Assembly (NCBI GenBank): GCA_016714895.1
Contig: JADKBV010000001.1
Coordinates: 1,054,001 to 1,118,000 of the forward strand
Length of the DNA stretch: 64,000 nucleotides
DNA from: Saprospiraceae bacterium
Lineage (GTDB): Bacteria; Bacteroidota; Bacteroidia; Chitinophagales; Saprospiraceae
Reading direction: 5' to 3'
Shown here: positions 41,957-52,633 of the stretch, in pieces
How the letters are laid out: every line of letters begins with the position of its first letter
Numbering within the stretch: position 1 is the stretch's first letter
Position numbers and translations under genes: made by a program
Notes under the pieces: generated by a model
The model's database searches: none
The model's input: only the letters and a program-made list of their open reading frames with translations
What the model was told of the DNA's origin: nothing

Positions 41957-44900
41957 TCAATAGTTTTCGATTCTGTAAAATCTTTTGTTTATCCTTTTAT
42001 CTCCGGCCAAAATTTGCAGGATGTACATTCCCTGAGAAACATCTGTCAACAGAATTTTTTGTTTCCCTGATTGAAGGATACCTTGTTTCACTTCTCTTCC
42101 CTGGCTGTCAAATATACGGAAAACGGCATTTTCAATGTCCGATGGAACTTCCACATTGATATCGTACATGGTAGGATTCGGATAAACCAAAAAGTCTTTT
42201 TCAGGAGTTGTCTCCTTATTCGTTTCAGGAAGTTCGAGCAATGAACTCATCATTCTATACCCAAGGTTAAACTGAATACCCGGATTCAGTACATCAACAA
42301 AAATCACCCGGGAAGTTCCTTCTCCTCTTTGATTATCGATCTGACTATCCATACTTTCATTCATCAGAATAAATGTTTTACCATCCAGAAGAGGAACTTT
42401 TATATAATATTGCCCCGGATCCAATTTATCAAGGGTATACCGACCCATGGCATCTGTTAAAGTGGATTTGACAAAAATATTCTGTCGGTTAAACAGAAGA
42501 ACAACTGTACTGTCGAGTAATTCATCTGCTGAAGTCAACTCAAAATCATTGTTTGTATCTTCCCATACAATACCGGTAAGGTAGGTTGTCGGATTGAAGT
42601 ACATTCCTCCATTTTTGTACAACATAGATGAAGCTATATTTTCATCAATACCATCAGATTTTCCATCTACATTGATATCATTACAAATCAATTGAGCATG
42701 GATGGCTCTTTTGGTAATTTTATATTGAGGTTTTGTTTCTACTTTTATATAATACATTCCGGTATCTGACATCACATGAGTATACATACCTATGTGATTG
42801 GTCATACGCTCTCCGAGTATATTTTCGTTTTCGTCCAGTAGGGTCACTTTGATATTCGGAATGACATTTTCTTCGGCGGTTTTCAAACCATCTTTATTGA
42901 TATCGTCCCAGATTACACCCATTACCACTCTGTTTTCAGAAGAAAACATGCCGGCATCCACATCGAGGAATATAGAACCATGGGCCAATGAAATCAAAGG
43001 GGTTGTTCCTGTGTTATCTACATCGCTGTCTGTTACAGAAGAATTGCCGTTGTAAGGAATCGTAAATTCAAAACCTTCTTTCAATCCAAAATGCAGATAA
43101 TAAAGTCTCGATCTCAGGTTATTAAATTTATATTTACCATCACCATCTGTACGGATGGAATCCACCAATTGACCATTGCTCAAAAATAAAGAAACTTTAA
43201 CTCCGGCGATTCCGGGTTCTCCTTCATCCTGATTACCGTTTTTGTTGACATCGTCCCAGACTAGATCCCCTATACAGGCAGGCAGATAAGCACCACCATC
43301 GATATAAAGGATTTGTTGTCCTGACAAAATTGAAAATACTTCTGTTGTGCCTCTTCCGAAGGTATTTGTTATATCAGAATCCGTCTCCTCATTTCCCAGA
43401 TTGGCATTAGATAAAAGATAATCATTTGAAATGACAAATTTGACATAATAATTTCCGGGACGCACATTTTCAAATTTGTAAGAGCCTACAAAACTATTTC
43501 CACCCAAAACTCCGGTTTTTGTAGAAGCTACAAAATTGCCTGTTTCTGTAAATAATTCTACCATGACTTCAGAAATACCCGGTTCGTTATCAGAAAAGAT
43601 GCCATTCCCGTTCAGATCCAACCAAATCCGGGATCCGATAGTACCACCTTTAATCATTCCAGCATCCAAATTGATATATGCTCCTGCGTTGATAAAATCC
43701 CGATTGGCTATACGACCTTGAAGATCAGATTTGCTATTGAGGTTATCAGGACCTACATTGGACATAGCAAAAATATATCCCGGTAAGGATTCAAACAAAA
43801 TGCCGTAATTCCCTGCAGCCAGATTGTCAAAACCATAATTTCCGGAAAAATCTGTCATGGTAATGGCTTTAATCTGCCCGTTTTTATCCAATAAACTTAC
43901 TTTGACATTAGCCAATCCCGGCTCTCCGGCGTCCTGAATACCATTATTATTAAGGTCTTCCCAAACAAAATCACCTAATGATATTTTTGGAGCATAACCC
44001 AAATCAATATTAAAAAGGCTGTCTCCCGGGAATAATGCAATTACCCTTGAAGTTCCGGAACCGAATTCATTGGTTATTTCGCTGTCCACATCAGGATTCT
44101 GACCGGAATAAAGAACAAATACACGATTTTCTACGTCAGGAACAGAAAGATAGTATGATCCGAACAACAAACCTTCAAAAGAATATCTCCCGAATTCGTC
44201 GGTAAAAGTCAGTCCTGCTTCCTGTCCGTCAAGTGTCCAAAGTCTCACTTCTACTCCTTCGAGTAAAATATCCGTTACCTCACGTTTTTCGTTAGCATTG
44301 GCATCCTGCCATACCACCCCGTTGATTTCACCCAGTGCATTTTCGTCAATGATATATCCTGCATCAATATCCGTGATATCTTCCTGAAAATCAAGGACCA
44401 AGGCATCTGTTGTACCGGCTCCGAATGTACCGGTGACATCACTGTTGATTAGATTTTCCGTAGTGTGATTCGTAAATAAAAGATTTTTGGGTAACCCAAA
44501 TGTCAGGTAATAATCTCCGGGAAACAATCCGTCAAATTGATAATAACCGGAAATAAAAGTTCCCGTTTTAATATTTGTAATCACGGAATCTACCAATTGA
44601 TTTGACAAATTGTATACATATACTGAAATTCCGTTCAGACCATTTTCACCGGCATCCTGCAATCCGTTTTCATTTGTGTCAAACCACACAAAATCTCCGA
44701 CCGATGATTTTCGGATGTAACCTGCATTCAGATCAAGTAATTTTTCACCATCCTGAATTGTAACCAATATGGTACCTCCCTGAAGATCCTGAACGTCATT
44801 ATCGATTTCCGGGTTACTGCCTTGCCGGTATCTGGTAAAGGTAAGACTATCATAAATCGGAAAAACAATTCTGTACACATCGGCACTTATATTTTCAAAA

Positions 44901-47900
44901 AAGTATCGTCCTGTTGAATCCGTTTTCACTTGTTGTATGGTATCACCGCTCAGATTTAACAAAAGGACATCAACATTAGTATAAATTGGTTCATCCGGTT
45001 CAGATATTCCGTCGGCATCTGAGTCTCTCCAGACCAACCCGCCCAGTTCCGTTCTTTTGACGATCAATCCCAGGTCAGTATCCAAACTTTGTTCTCCCGA
45101 AATAAGGATGAAAGGTAAAGTGGTCAGGGTGTCACCTGTTTTGAAAAAATCTGAATTTACTGATTCCCCAAATACATTGTACAAAGTCAAAACGGTGGTA
45201 TCCGGAATGGCAGCGCGCAAGACATAAGCCCCGGGAACCAAATTTTCGAAGGTATAAAAACCTGTAGCATCTGTAGTTATCTGATCAATTTCTGTTTGAG
45301 AAGGCAATTCCAATAATGAAATCGTAACCCCTTCCTGACCGGACTCGCCGGCATCCTGAAGTCCGTTTTCATTGGTATCAAACCAGACAAAATCTCCGAT
45401 ACCCGCCGTTCTGAAGGCGCCTGCATCGATATCTGATTTTATCTCACCTGCAGCAAGGTCAAAAGCAGGTACTAAACCTGTAGATTGTTCGACTTTGGAA
45501 TCATTCATTCCATTTCCGGCATTCGGTTTGGTAAAAAACCAACCTTGAGGCAGTTCAAATCTGATCGTGTAATTTCCGGCTCGTAAATCAGTAAAAAAGT
45601 ATATTCCTTCGTCGATTGTGGTCGCATTGTAATTGACTTGCTGACCACCTGTTGTAACTCCGCTCAGGAATACCGGAATTCCGCCTATTCCTGATTCGTT
45701 ATCATCTTTAATTCCATTAGCATTGAGGTCTTCCCATACAAAATCTCCAATAATCCCCCGGCTGATTTCTGTGTATCCCGCATCCATATCGTCCACATTC
45801 TGGCCACTGAATACGACAATATTTTCTATTCTGTTGTTATCGTCCATGTCACTATCCAATGTCGGATCTCCGATGCGAATTAACGTAGCGACCATATCCT
45901 GTATTTCGGGAAACTGAATATTGTATTCTCCGGGTTTGAGGTTTTCAAAACGATAAAAACCATCGTTTGTCAAAACGACCTGATTGATTTGTTGTCCCCC
46001 GGATATACCTGACAACTGTACTTCCAAACCATGTATTCCTGCTTCATCTGCATCCTGAATCCCATTACCGTTTGTATCCATCCAAACAAAATCACCTATG
46101 GAAGCAAATTGGTACAGAGAAAAATCTAAGTCATTTATCGTAAGTCCGCTTTCTATCAGAAGACCGCTCCTGACCGGATTTTGGGTTTGAAACAGATTTG
46201 GTAAAACAACTGATACCTGATAATTTCCGGGTGTCAAACCTTCAAAAATATAGGTTCCATTCTGATCAGACTCTGTAAACAAAGTAATCTGGTCGCCGAT
46301 ATTGGTTGTACCGTTCAGGACGAGCTGAACATTGGCCAAACTTTCATCTATAAATCCAAAGATGCCATCACAATTTTTATCTTCCCAAACCAATCCTCTG
46401 ATGACTCCCGGAAGAAAAAGTCCTGCATCCATATGCTTTTCTTGCTGACCGGCTGCCAATTCAAAAGAATCGGTTACAAAATCAGCGGTGAAGTCATTGT
46501 CGAGAGCATCATCATTGCCTTGATCCAAAGGACCAACCAGATAATCTCTTGTCTGACTCAGGCTTAAAACATAATTTCCCGGATTCAGATTATCAAATGA
46601 ATAAAAACCCTCCGAATCTGTTGAGGTTTGGGCTCCAAAAGCCGAACCAAACACATCGGTTCCGGTCAAATCCACTAAAATTCCAAAAACTCCGGGTTCG
46701 CCGGGTTCCAGCAATCCATTTGCATTGATATCGTCCCAGATGAGGTCTCCGACTGAAGCAAATTTATATACAGCAGCGTCTATCTCCACCACATTTTGTC
46801 CACTGCAGACCAATACTTCTGCCATTAATCCATTCGAACTATTATTATCTCTGGTTGTATCCTGGTCTGATTTTTCAGGACTGAAACCATAACCTTCAAC
46901 TGGTTCAACCAAAATCTGATAGGTCCCCGGTGTCAATACATCAAAAAGGTAAAAACCGGTTGAGTCTGTTGTTGTCTCAGAAAAAACATTTACTCCAAAA
47001 ACATCCTGTCCTTCGAGCTTTATGATCAATCCCTGAAGCCCGGATTCGTCGGGATTTTCAAAACTATCAACGTTTTGGTCATTCCATACTGTACCTGAAA
47101 CCGAACCAAAACGGTACACTCCTGCATGTTGGGTATGTAAATCATTTCCACTCAGGACTATAATGTCTGAAATGACAAATGAAGTATCCATTTTATTTGA
47201 AAATAAGGTAGAATCCGGTTTATGACTGGCAAAATAGTTGTCTGTAAAGACAAATTTTATTGTATAATTTCCCGGTTTTACAGATAAAAATGAATAATCT
47301 CCATTTTCAGCAGACAAAATAGTATCTGTAACAGATTCACCACAAAAAGTTGAACCGGAAAGAACTATTCGGACATCTTTTAATCCGGTGTCAGTTTCGT
47401 TCAAATTTCCATCAGCTTTGGCATCTTCAAAAACTTTTCCCGAAAGGGTGGCAAAATGTACAAAACCAGCATCAACTGTATCTGTTTTGACTCCTGAAGC
47501 AAAAGTGTACAGAGGTGTAAGTCCTGTGTCGGAAATATTGCTGTTGGTGGAGGGTAAATTTTGTTGACAAGTGACAAAAAAATCGGCAGGTATATCAAAC
47601 GATACCCGGTAGGTTCCGGGTACAACATCTAAAAATGTATATTTCCCGATATTATCTGTCGTAGTAGTCTGTATTACGTTCTGATTGACATCCAAAAGCT
47701 GAACACCAACCTGAGGCAATCCCGGTTCTCCGGCTTCCTGAATACCGTTGTAATTGATGTCATGCCAAACAAAATCGCCTATTTCAACGGAAGGAATAAA
47801 TCCAAAATCCACATTTGACAAAACGGTGGCATTCAGCAGAGAGATGGCATTTGTAGATCCCGGGCTGAAAACATTTGTAATATCACTATTGATTTGTTCG

Positions 47901-49033
47901 TTGACTGTAACATCTTTTTGAAGAAATAATTTTCCGGAAGGTTTATCTGCTACCAAATAATATTGTCCCGGAGGAACCTGATTAAAACTATATTTTCCTG
48001 TTACATCTGATGTCGTCTGACTTACCAACTGACCCTGAAGTGAGCGCAAACTGACACCTACCCCACTGAGCAACGGATCAGAAGCATCCCTTCGGTTGTT
48101 GAGATTGGCATCTTCCCAAAAAACGCCTTGTATTGTATTGAGCGCACAATCAGTAAAATTGAAATCGCGGCAACATTGATCCAAAACATTTCCAAAATTA
48201 TCAAATACCTCGGCACAAATGGTATAAGTCCCAAATGTTGCGTGTGGTTTTGCCATGATATTAATGGTATTCTGGTCTTCCCTTGACGAAATGGCAAAAT
48301 TTTCCGGGACCGTCCAGTGGTATGACTTTCCGCGGTTAAATTTGTCAACAAAAAAGACAACACAAGTATCCCGACAAAAAGAAAATAAAGGGACGTAATG
48401 GATCACGATGTCAATATGATCTATCATGGCCGTAACTTCCTGAACGGAAGCGTTACGCAACTGAATTTCGAGTGTAAAATCTTTGGCGTTCATCCAGTCG
48501 GAGTTCCAATCGATGCCCCAGGTATCTGTTTTCCCGCCGTAACACCATTTTTTGTCTGAACCATCGGCATTGGCGGACCAGGGTTTTTGAAGTGGTATCG
48601 AGTTTGCTTTATTTTGAGAAATGACTGATTGGTTATTTGCCAATAAAGTCACTGACATTTCTGAAAGCGAGGATGGTCTGGTGCTCTGGCCTTTTACAAA
48701 CACTTCTATGCCTTTTATAGAAGCACCGGCCGGGATATTGGCAACAAAATCCGAAAAATGCAGGTGACTCCCCTGTTTCAAGGATGACAGTTTAATGCTT
48801 GTTTTTTGATTGTCTTCCTCCTTTGCCAGAATCGGATTTACCCATTTTGAGTAATATGAAAAATTTGATTGGGTCATTTTTCCGGGACGCAGCGTTGATT
48901 GTGACAATCTGGGTTCTACAGACACCCCAACAGGGCAGTAAGAACTTGATTGTGATACCAAAAACTGAGTGGATAACATAAGCACCAATAGGTGCCACAC
49001 TCTCTGAAAAGAGCCCGATGATAAAAGTTTCAT
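41957..49033 (-). CDS. Giant surface protein with 17 SdrD-B-like repeats and T9SS sorting domain
   Basis: The protein has 2358 residues. After a signal peptide (about 1-28) and a domain of about 270 residues there are 17 consecutive SdrD-B/Cna-B-like repeats of about 100-120 residues. Each begins with a variant of GDFVWxDxNxNGIQDxGEPG and ends near the next IDAG-type strand. The acidic D-x-N-x-N/D-G loops are calcium-binding in SdrD. The last 80 residues (FLVYPNPTMYDINVEV to FYRIENY) are a type A T9SS sorting domain. It should form a long rod on the cell surface for adhesion. No sortase motif is present. It is monocistronic. Confidence 0.93.
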   Translation of the reverse strand: MKLLSSGSFQRVWHLLVLMLSTQFLVSQSSSYCPVGVSVEPRLSQSTLRPGKMTQSNFSYYSKWVNPILAKEEDNQKTSIKLSSLKQGSHLHFSDFVANIPAGASIKGIEVFVKGQSTRPSSLSEMSVTLLANNQSVISQNKANSIPLQKPWSANADGSDKKWCYGGKTDTWGIDWNSDWMNAKDFTLEIQLRNASVQEVTAMIDHIDIVIHYVPLFSFCRDTCVVFFVDKFNRGKSYHWTVPENFAISSREDQNTINIMAKPHATFGTYTICAEVFDNFGNVLDQCCRDFNFTDCALNTIQGVFWEDANLNNRRDASDPLLSGVGVSLRSLQGQLVSQTTSDVTGKYSFNQVPPGQYYLVADKPSGKLFLQKDVTVNEQINSDITNVFSPGSTNAISLLNATVLSNVDFGFIPSVEIGDFVWHDINYNGIQEAGEPGLPQVGVQLLDVNQNVIQTTTTDNIGKYTFLDVVPGTYRVSFDIPADFFVTCQQNLPSTNSNISDTGLTPLYTFASGVKTDTVDAGFVHFATLSGKVFEDAKADGNLNETDTGLKDVRIVLSGSTFCGESVTDTILSAENGDYSFLSVKPGNYTIKFVFTDNYFASHKPDSTLFSNKMDTSFVISDIIVLSGNDLHTQHAGVYRFGSVSGTVWNDQNVDSFENPDESGLQGLIIKLEGQDVFGVNVFSETTTDSTGFYLFDVLTPGTYQILVEPVEGYGFSPEKSDQDTTRDNNSSNGLMAEVLVCSGQNVVEIDAAVYKFASVGDLIWDDINANGLLEPGEPGVFGILVDLTGTDVFGSAFGAQTSTDSEGFYSFDNLNPGNYVLSLSQTRDYLVGPLDQGNDDALDNDFTADFVTDSFELAAGQQEKHMDAGLFLPGVIRGLVWEDKNCDGIFGFIDESLANVQLVLNGTTNIGDQITLFTESDQNGTYIFEGLTPGNYQVSVVLPNLFQTQNPVRSGLLIESGLTINDLDFSLYQFASIGDFVWMDTNGNGIQDADEAGIHGLEVQLSGISGGQQINQVVLTNDGFYRFENLKPGEYNIQFPEIQDMVATLIRIGDPTLDSDMDDNNRIENIVVFSGQNVDDMDAGYTEISRGIIGDFVWEDLNANGIKDDNESGIGGIPVFLSGVTTGGQQVNYNATTIDEGIYFFTDLRAGNYTIRFELPQGWFFTKPNAGNGMNDSKVEQSTGLVPAFDLAAGEIKSDIDAGAFRTAGIGDFVWFDTNENGLQDAGESGQEGVTISLLELPSQTEIDQITTDATGFYTFENLVPGAYVLRAAIPDTTVLTLYNVFGESVNSDFFKTGDTLTTLPFILISGEQSLDTDLGLIVKRTELGGLVWRDSDADGISEPDEPIYTNVDVLLLNLSGDTIQQVKTDSTGRYFFENISADVYRIVFPIYDSLTFTRYRQGSNPEIDNDVQDLQGGTILVTIQDGEKLLDLNAGYIRKSSVGDFVWFDTNENGLQDAGENGLNGISVYVYNLSNQLVDSVITNIKTGTFISGYYQFDGLFPGDYYLTFGLPKNLLFTNHTTENLINSDVTGTFGAGTTDALVLDFQEDITDIDAGYIIDENALGEINGVVWQDANANEKREVTDILLEGVEVRLWTLDGQEAGLTFTDEFGRYSFEGLLFGSYYLSVPDVENRVFVLYSGQNPDVDSEITNEFGSGTSRVIALFPGDSLFNIDLGYAPKISLGDFVWEDLNNNGIQDAGEPGLANVKVSLLDKNGQIKAITMTDFSGNYGFDNLAAGNYGILFESLPGYIFAMSNVGPDNLNSKSDLQGRIANRDFINAGAYINLDAGMIKGGTIGSRIWLDLNGNGIFSDNEPGISEVMVELFTETGNFVASTKTGVLGGNSFVGSYKFENVRPGNYYVKFVISNDYLLSNANLGNEETDSDITNTFGRGTTEVFSILSGQQILYIDGGAYLPACIGDLVWDDVNKNGNQDEGEPGIAGVKVSLFLSNGQLVDSIRTDGDGKYKFNNLRSRLYYLHFGLKEGFEFTIPYNGNSSVTDSDVDNTGTTPLISLAHGSIFLDVDAGMFSSENRVVMGVIWDDINKDGLKTAEENVIPNIKVTLLDENENILGERMTNHIGMYTHVMSDTGMYYIKVETKPQYKITKRAIHAQLICNDINVDGKSDGIDENIASSMLYKNGGMYFNPTTYLTGIVWEDTNNDFELTSADELLDSTVVLLFNRQNIFVKSTLTDAMGRYTLDKLDPGQYYIKVPLLDGKTFILMNESMDSQIDNQRGEGTSRVIFVDVLNPGIQFNLGYRMMSSLLELPETNKETTPEKDFLVYPNPTMYDINVEVPSDIENAVFRIFDSQGREVKQGILQSGKQKILLTDVSQGMYILQILAGDKRINKRFYRIENY

Positions 49034-49321
49034 TATTTTGAGTTTTAAGACCTAATCCTGTTTTTTCTGCTTTCGCAGAAGGCATATATTTCTATATCAA
49101 TCACAAAATTACACGTCAAACATGAAACTACAAAATATATTATAGATTTTTTTAATATAAAAATAACTGATTTTGCATTAAATACAAAATAAATATAAAC
49201 TTAATATATAATCCAAGGGTAATAATAGGGTTAAAAATCACAAAATTTCGTCCGGTGAGGAGACGAATTATGCAACATTCATAACTGAATGAATACCCTT
49301 AACCAAACTTTGTGCATCTGT
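49034..49321. other. Non-coding stretch upstream of the giant repeat gene
   Basis: AT-rich sequence with a weak TTCGTC/GACGAA hairpin at about 49247-49267 and no supported gene or promoter box. Confidence 0.4.
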
Positions 49322-50074
49322 CTAATGTAGTTTTTTCTTTTTCAGCCTCCCCAATCTTCTGATGACTTCAGAAGCCATAAACAAACCGAATAATGCAGGC
49401 ATATAAGAGATGGTGCCGTAATATGATTTTTTATAATTGGCACCATTGGTCATTTTTAAAGCTTCTTTGGGTTGAATTTCTTCGCTGTAAACGACGAGTA
49501 TTCTGTCCCTGATACCCCTTCTTTTGAGAAGTTTTTTGACCGTCTGTGCAAACTTACATTCTTTGGTTTGTGATATATCCGCAATACGAATGGCTGCAGG
49601 ATCCAGTTTGCCACCTGCTCCCATTGAGCTGATAAATTTCATTTTGCTCGCTCTGGCCAACTGAATGAGATTCAGTTTTGGCTGAACACTATCTATACAA
49701 TCCAGAATAAAATCATAGGAATTGTTTCTGAGCAGTTTTTCCATATCTTCAGGGATCATAAAATGATCAATACAATTTATTTTTATATCCGGATTGATGT
49801 CCAGATATCTTTCCCTCAACAATTCTACTTTTGATTTGCCTATGGTGCTGTTGAGCGCCTGCAACTGTCTGTTTTTATTGGTAGGATCCACGACATCACC
49901 GTCAATAATGGTTATTTGACCTATACCGGCTCTAACCAGAAATTCTCCGGCAAAACTCCCTACCCCACCGAGTCCGACCAAAAGAACATGTGACTCTTGA
50001 AAGGTCAGAATAGCATCCCTTCCTATCAGTAATTCACTGCGTTCAAGCCATCCCGCAACATCATTTCCTTCCAT
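49322..50074 (-). CDS. tcdA: tRNA threonylcarbamoyladenosine dehydratase (ThiF/E1-like)
   Basis: The 250 residues start at ATG 50074 (MEGNDVAGWLERSELLIG), because WLERSELLIG is the normal family start; an upstream ATG at 50089 is in frame. The adenylate-binding GLGGVGSFAGEFLVRAG, the NKNRQLQALNSTIG block and the DAIDS-like LDCIDSVQPKLNL are typical of YgdL/TcdA. It uses ATP to convert t6A to cyclic t6A in ANN-reading tRNAs. The gene overlaps the 3' end of the TatD gene by 49 nt, so the two are tightly coupled. Confidence 0.9.
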   Translation of the reverse strand: MEGNDVAGWLERSELLIGRDAILTFQESHVLLVGLGGVGSFAGEFLVRAGIGQITIIDGDVVDPTNKNRQLQALNSTIGKSKVELLRERYLDINPDIKINCIDHFMIPEDMEKLLRNNSYDFILDCIDSVQPKLNLIQLARASKMKFISSMGAGGKLDPAAIRIADISQTKECKFAQTVKKLLKRRGIRDRILVVYSEEIQPKEALKMTNGANYKKSYYGTISYMPALFGLFMASEVIRRLGRLKKKKLH

Positions 50075-50709
50075 GTAAAAAATCTGCAAACATTGTCAAA
50101 AAATATTTTTTCCGCCTCTCGGATCTGAATGCGGCGAAGTTCTGAAAAAATTTTATATCTGTCACCGATTGACAAAGAATACTCGCTATCAGTCTCCAGA
50201 AAAATCATATCAAGAGGCAAAAACTCCAAAGTTTCTCTGAATGAAACCGGCATATTCATATATGGTGCAACCGACAAACAGATCCCCTTATCCAGCAATT
50301 GGCCGGCCAAAATTTTATTTCTTACAAATCCATGAATCACCCAAGGTGTTTTTCCCAATTGTTTTTTGACGTCCATAACCTCCTGAAATGCGCGGACACA
50401 ATGAACGATGAGAGGGCATTGCAAGGTATTTGCCAGTTGTATTTGTTGTATAAAAATATCCATCTGAACATTGAGGGGAGGACCTTTCAGTCTGTCCAGA
50501 CCACATTCGCCGATGGCAAGAAATCCTTTTTTTGCTGAAGCCTCTGATAATACAAGAAATTCGGTTTCAGACAATTTTTCGAAGGTCCACCAAGGATGAT
50601 AACCTGTGGTAAACCAATCTCCGGGTGATTGTTTACCCGGATGAACAGATATGATTTCCACACTATTCTCCGGCAAAATCCGTCGATGCGTGTGGAAATC
50701 AATAAACAT
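50026..50709 (-). CDS. TatD-family metal-dependent hydrolase
   Basis: The protein has 227 residues of a TIM-barrel amidohydrolase. Metal ligands are seen in FIDFHTH, AIGECGLD, LIVHCVRA, VIHGF and LETDSEY. It is shorter than typical TatD (about 260), lacking some C-terminal helices. TatD proteins are 3'-5' exonucleases and DNA-repair or quality-control factors. Its 3' end overlaps tcdA by 49 nt. Confidence 0.87.
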   Translation of the reverse strand: MFIDFHTHRRILPENSVEIISVHPGKQSPGDWFTTGYHPWWTFEKLSETEFLVLSEASAKKGFLAIGECGLDRLKGPPLNVQMDIFIQQIQLANTLQCPLIVHCVRAFQEVMDVKKQLGKTPWVIHGFVRNKILAGQLLDKGICLSVAPYMNMPVSFRETLEFLPLDMIFLETDSEYSLSIGDRYKIFSELRRIQIREAEKIFFDNVCRFFTWKEMMLRDGLNAVNY

Positions 50710-50820
50710 ATGTTCTTTTTAATCTGGTGATTATAAGGTTGAAAAAATTTTACAAAATCATCAAAACATCCTGTATATACTTTTGATGTACATGACTCTG
50801 ATTCCGTAAAATAAGGTAAC

Positions 50821-52401
50821 CTATTTAGGTCCTGCGTCAATAATTTCCTGATTAACACCTGCTTCGTACTTTTTAAAATTATTTTTGAAGAGGTCTGCCA
50901 GTTTTTTCAGGGTATTTTCGTAACCCTTTTTATCAACCCAGGTATTGGAAGGAATCAGTATATCCGCCGGAACATTAGGGCAGGTCAGCGGAATATTTAA
51001 TCCGAATGTTTCTTCCTGCTTAAAAGACACATTGGCAAAATCATTGTTGTGGATGGCATCGATAATTGCTCTTGTATATTTCAGTTTTATCCTTGAACCG
51101 ATTCCATAAGGTCCGCCTGTCCAACCGGTATTGATAAGCCACGCATTGGTGTTGTGTTCTTTGATTTTTTTAGCCAGCAATTCCGCATATTTGTTCGGAT
51201 GCCAAGGCATAAAAGCGGCCCCAAAACAAGCAGAAAACGTAGCAGAAGGTTCCGTTACGCCCATTTCTGTTCCTGCGACTTTTGCTGTATACCCGGATAT
51301 AAAATGATAGGAAGCCTGTTCAGGTGTCAGTTTACTAACCGGAGGCAATACACCATAGGCGTCACAGGTAAGAAAAATAATATTTTTCGGATGTCCTGCC
51401 ACACATGGTATGTATGCATTGTCAATAAATTCTATCGGGTAAGATGCCCGGGTATTTTCGGTAATAGAAATATCGTCATAATCCACTTCTCTCGTAGCAG
51501 GATCATAAGACACATTTTCCAAAACTGTTCCAAACCGGATGGCATTAAAAATTTCAGGTTCCTTTTCCTCACTCAGATTGACGGCTTTTGCATAACAACC
51601 TCCTTCAATATTAAAAACCCCTTCATCTGTCCAGCAATGTTCGTCGTCACCGATCAAACCTCTCTGCGGATCTGCGCTGAGTGTTGTTTTACCCGTTCCG
51701 GAAAGACCAAAAAAGATAGAAACGTCATCCGTTCTACCCACATTGGCAGAACAATGCATCGGCATGATTCCTCTCAAAGGCATCAGATAGTTCATCACGG
51801 TAAAAATACCTTTTTTCATTTCACCGGCATATTCTGTACCCAAAATCACAATTTCCCTGTTTTCATAATTCAGAGAAATGCTGGTTTTTGAGGTCATCTG
51901 ATTGGTATATTTATTTGCCGGAAAGGCACCTGCATTAAAGATGATATAGTCCGGATCACCAAAAGACTTCAGTTCGTCTTCTGATGGTCTGATGAGCATA
52001 TTTCTCATAAAAAGGGCATGATAAGCTCTTGAACAGATCACCCTTACTTTCAACCTGAATCTCGGATCCCAACCTGCATAACCATCTACCACATATATAA
52101 TTTCTTTGCTGTTGAGATAATCCACAGCACGAACTTTGTTAATCATAAAGGTATGTTCATCCATTGGAAGATTAACATTTCCCCAGTCGATATTTCCCTC
52201 TGATTCCGGGTTAGTAACTATTCTTCTGTCTTTCGGGCTTCGTCCGGTTTTTTCTCCGGAGTAAACCAATAAGGCTCCTTTATCAGAAATGATGCTTCCC
52301 TTTTCATTTTTGATAGCCATTTCATAAAGAGCAGGAACACTCAGATTTCTGTAAATAACCGGAGCAGTGATGCCTAATTTTTCAAGATTAAATGATTTCA
52401 T
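50821..52401 (-). CDS. pckA: Phosphoenolpyruvate carboxykinase (ATP)
   Basis: The protein has 526 residues, the normal length. The P-loop GLSGTGKTTLSADP, the kinase-2 motif LIGDDEHCWTD, the substrate loop YAGWDPRFRLKVRVIC and the metal site around HCSANVG are intact. It interconverts oxaloacetate + ATP and phosphoenolpyruvate + CO2 + ADP, for gluconeogenesis or anaplerosis. A -7 box lies 44 nt upstream. Confidence 0.97.
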   Translation of the reverse strand: MKSFNLEKLGITAPVIYRNLSVPALYEMAIKNEKGSIISDKGALLVYSGEKTGRSPKDRRIVTNPESEGNIDWGNVNLPMDEHTFMINKVRAVDYLNSKEIIYVVDGYAGWDPRFRLKVRVICSRAYHALFMRNMLIRPSEDELKSFGDPDYIIFNAGAFPANKYTNQMTSKTSISLNYENREIVILGTEYAGEMKKGIFTVMNYLMPLRGIMPMHCSANVGRTDDVSIFFGLSGTGKTTLSADPQRGLIGDDEHCWTDEGVFNIEGGCYAKAVNLSEEKEPEIFNAIRFGTVLENVSYDPATREVDYDDISITENTRASYPIEFIDNAYIPCVAGHPKNIIFLTCDAYGVLPPVSKLTPEQASYHFISGYTAKVAGTEMGVTEPSATFSACFGAAFMPWHPNKYAELLAKKIKEHNTNAWLINTGWTGGPYGIGSRIKLKYTRAIIDAIHNNDFANVSFKQEETFGLNIPLTCPNVPADILIPSNTWVDKKGYENTLKKLADLFKNNFKKYEAGVNQEIIDAGPK

Positions 52402-52444
52402 ACGTATCTTTAATTTGGATTTGTGAAGGAATACAATGTTGTGG

Positions 52445-52452
52445 CAAAGTTA
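52445..52452 (-). promoter_or_regulatory. -7 promoter box of pckA
   Basis: The minus strand reads TAACTTTG, fitting TAnnTTTG. Confidence 0.5.
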
Positions 52453-52633
52453 CAAATTTTACATAAATACTGGATTTTTAATGGTCAGATTTAACTTTAT
52501 GAAAAAATATTTTTGCTATGTCGGGATTTTGACCGTTGGAATTGAACCATAAATCAGAAAATGGGGACTTTATGTGGAATAACTTTATATTATTGACTTC
52601 AATCATCTGTTTTGATCCATTCTTAGAAAAAAA

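Noticed and set aside
41957..49033. CRISPR-like or satellite array in the giant gene
   Set aside because: Repeats are about 330 nt apart, diverged at DNA level and in frame; they are protein domains.
49245..49270. Hammerhead-ribozyme-like string TCCGGTGAGGAGACGAA upstream of the giant gene
   Set aside because: It resembles stem II and the GAA of hammerheads, but the essential CUGAUGA core is absent and stems I and III cannot form.
51154..51891. 245-codon plus-strand open frame opposite pckA
   Set aside because: pckA is a complete, conserved enzyme on the other strand; the antisense frame has no recognisable protein features.
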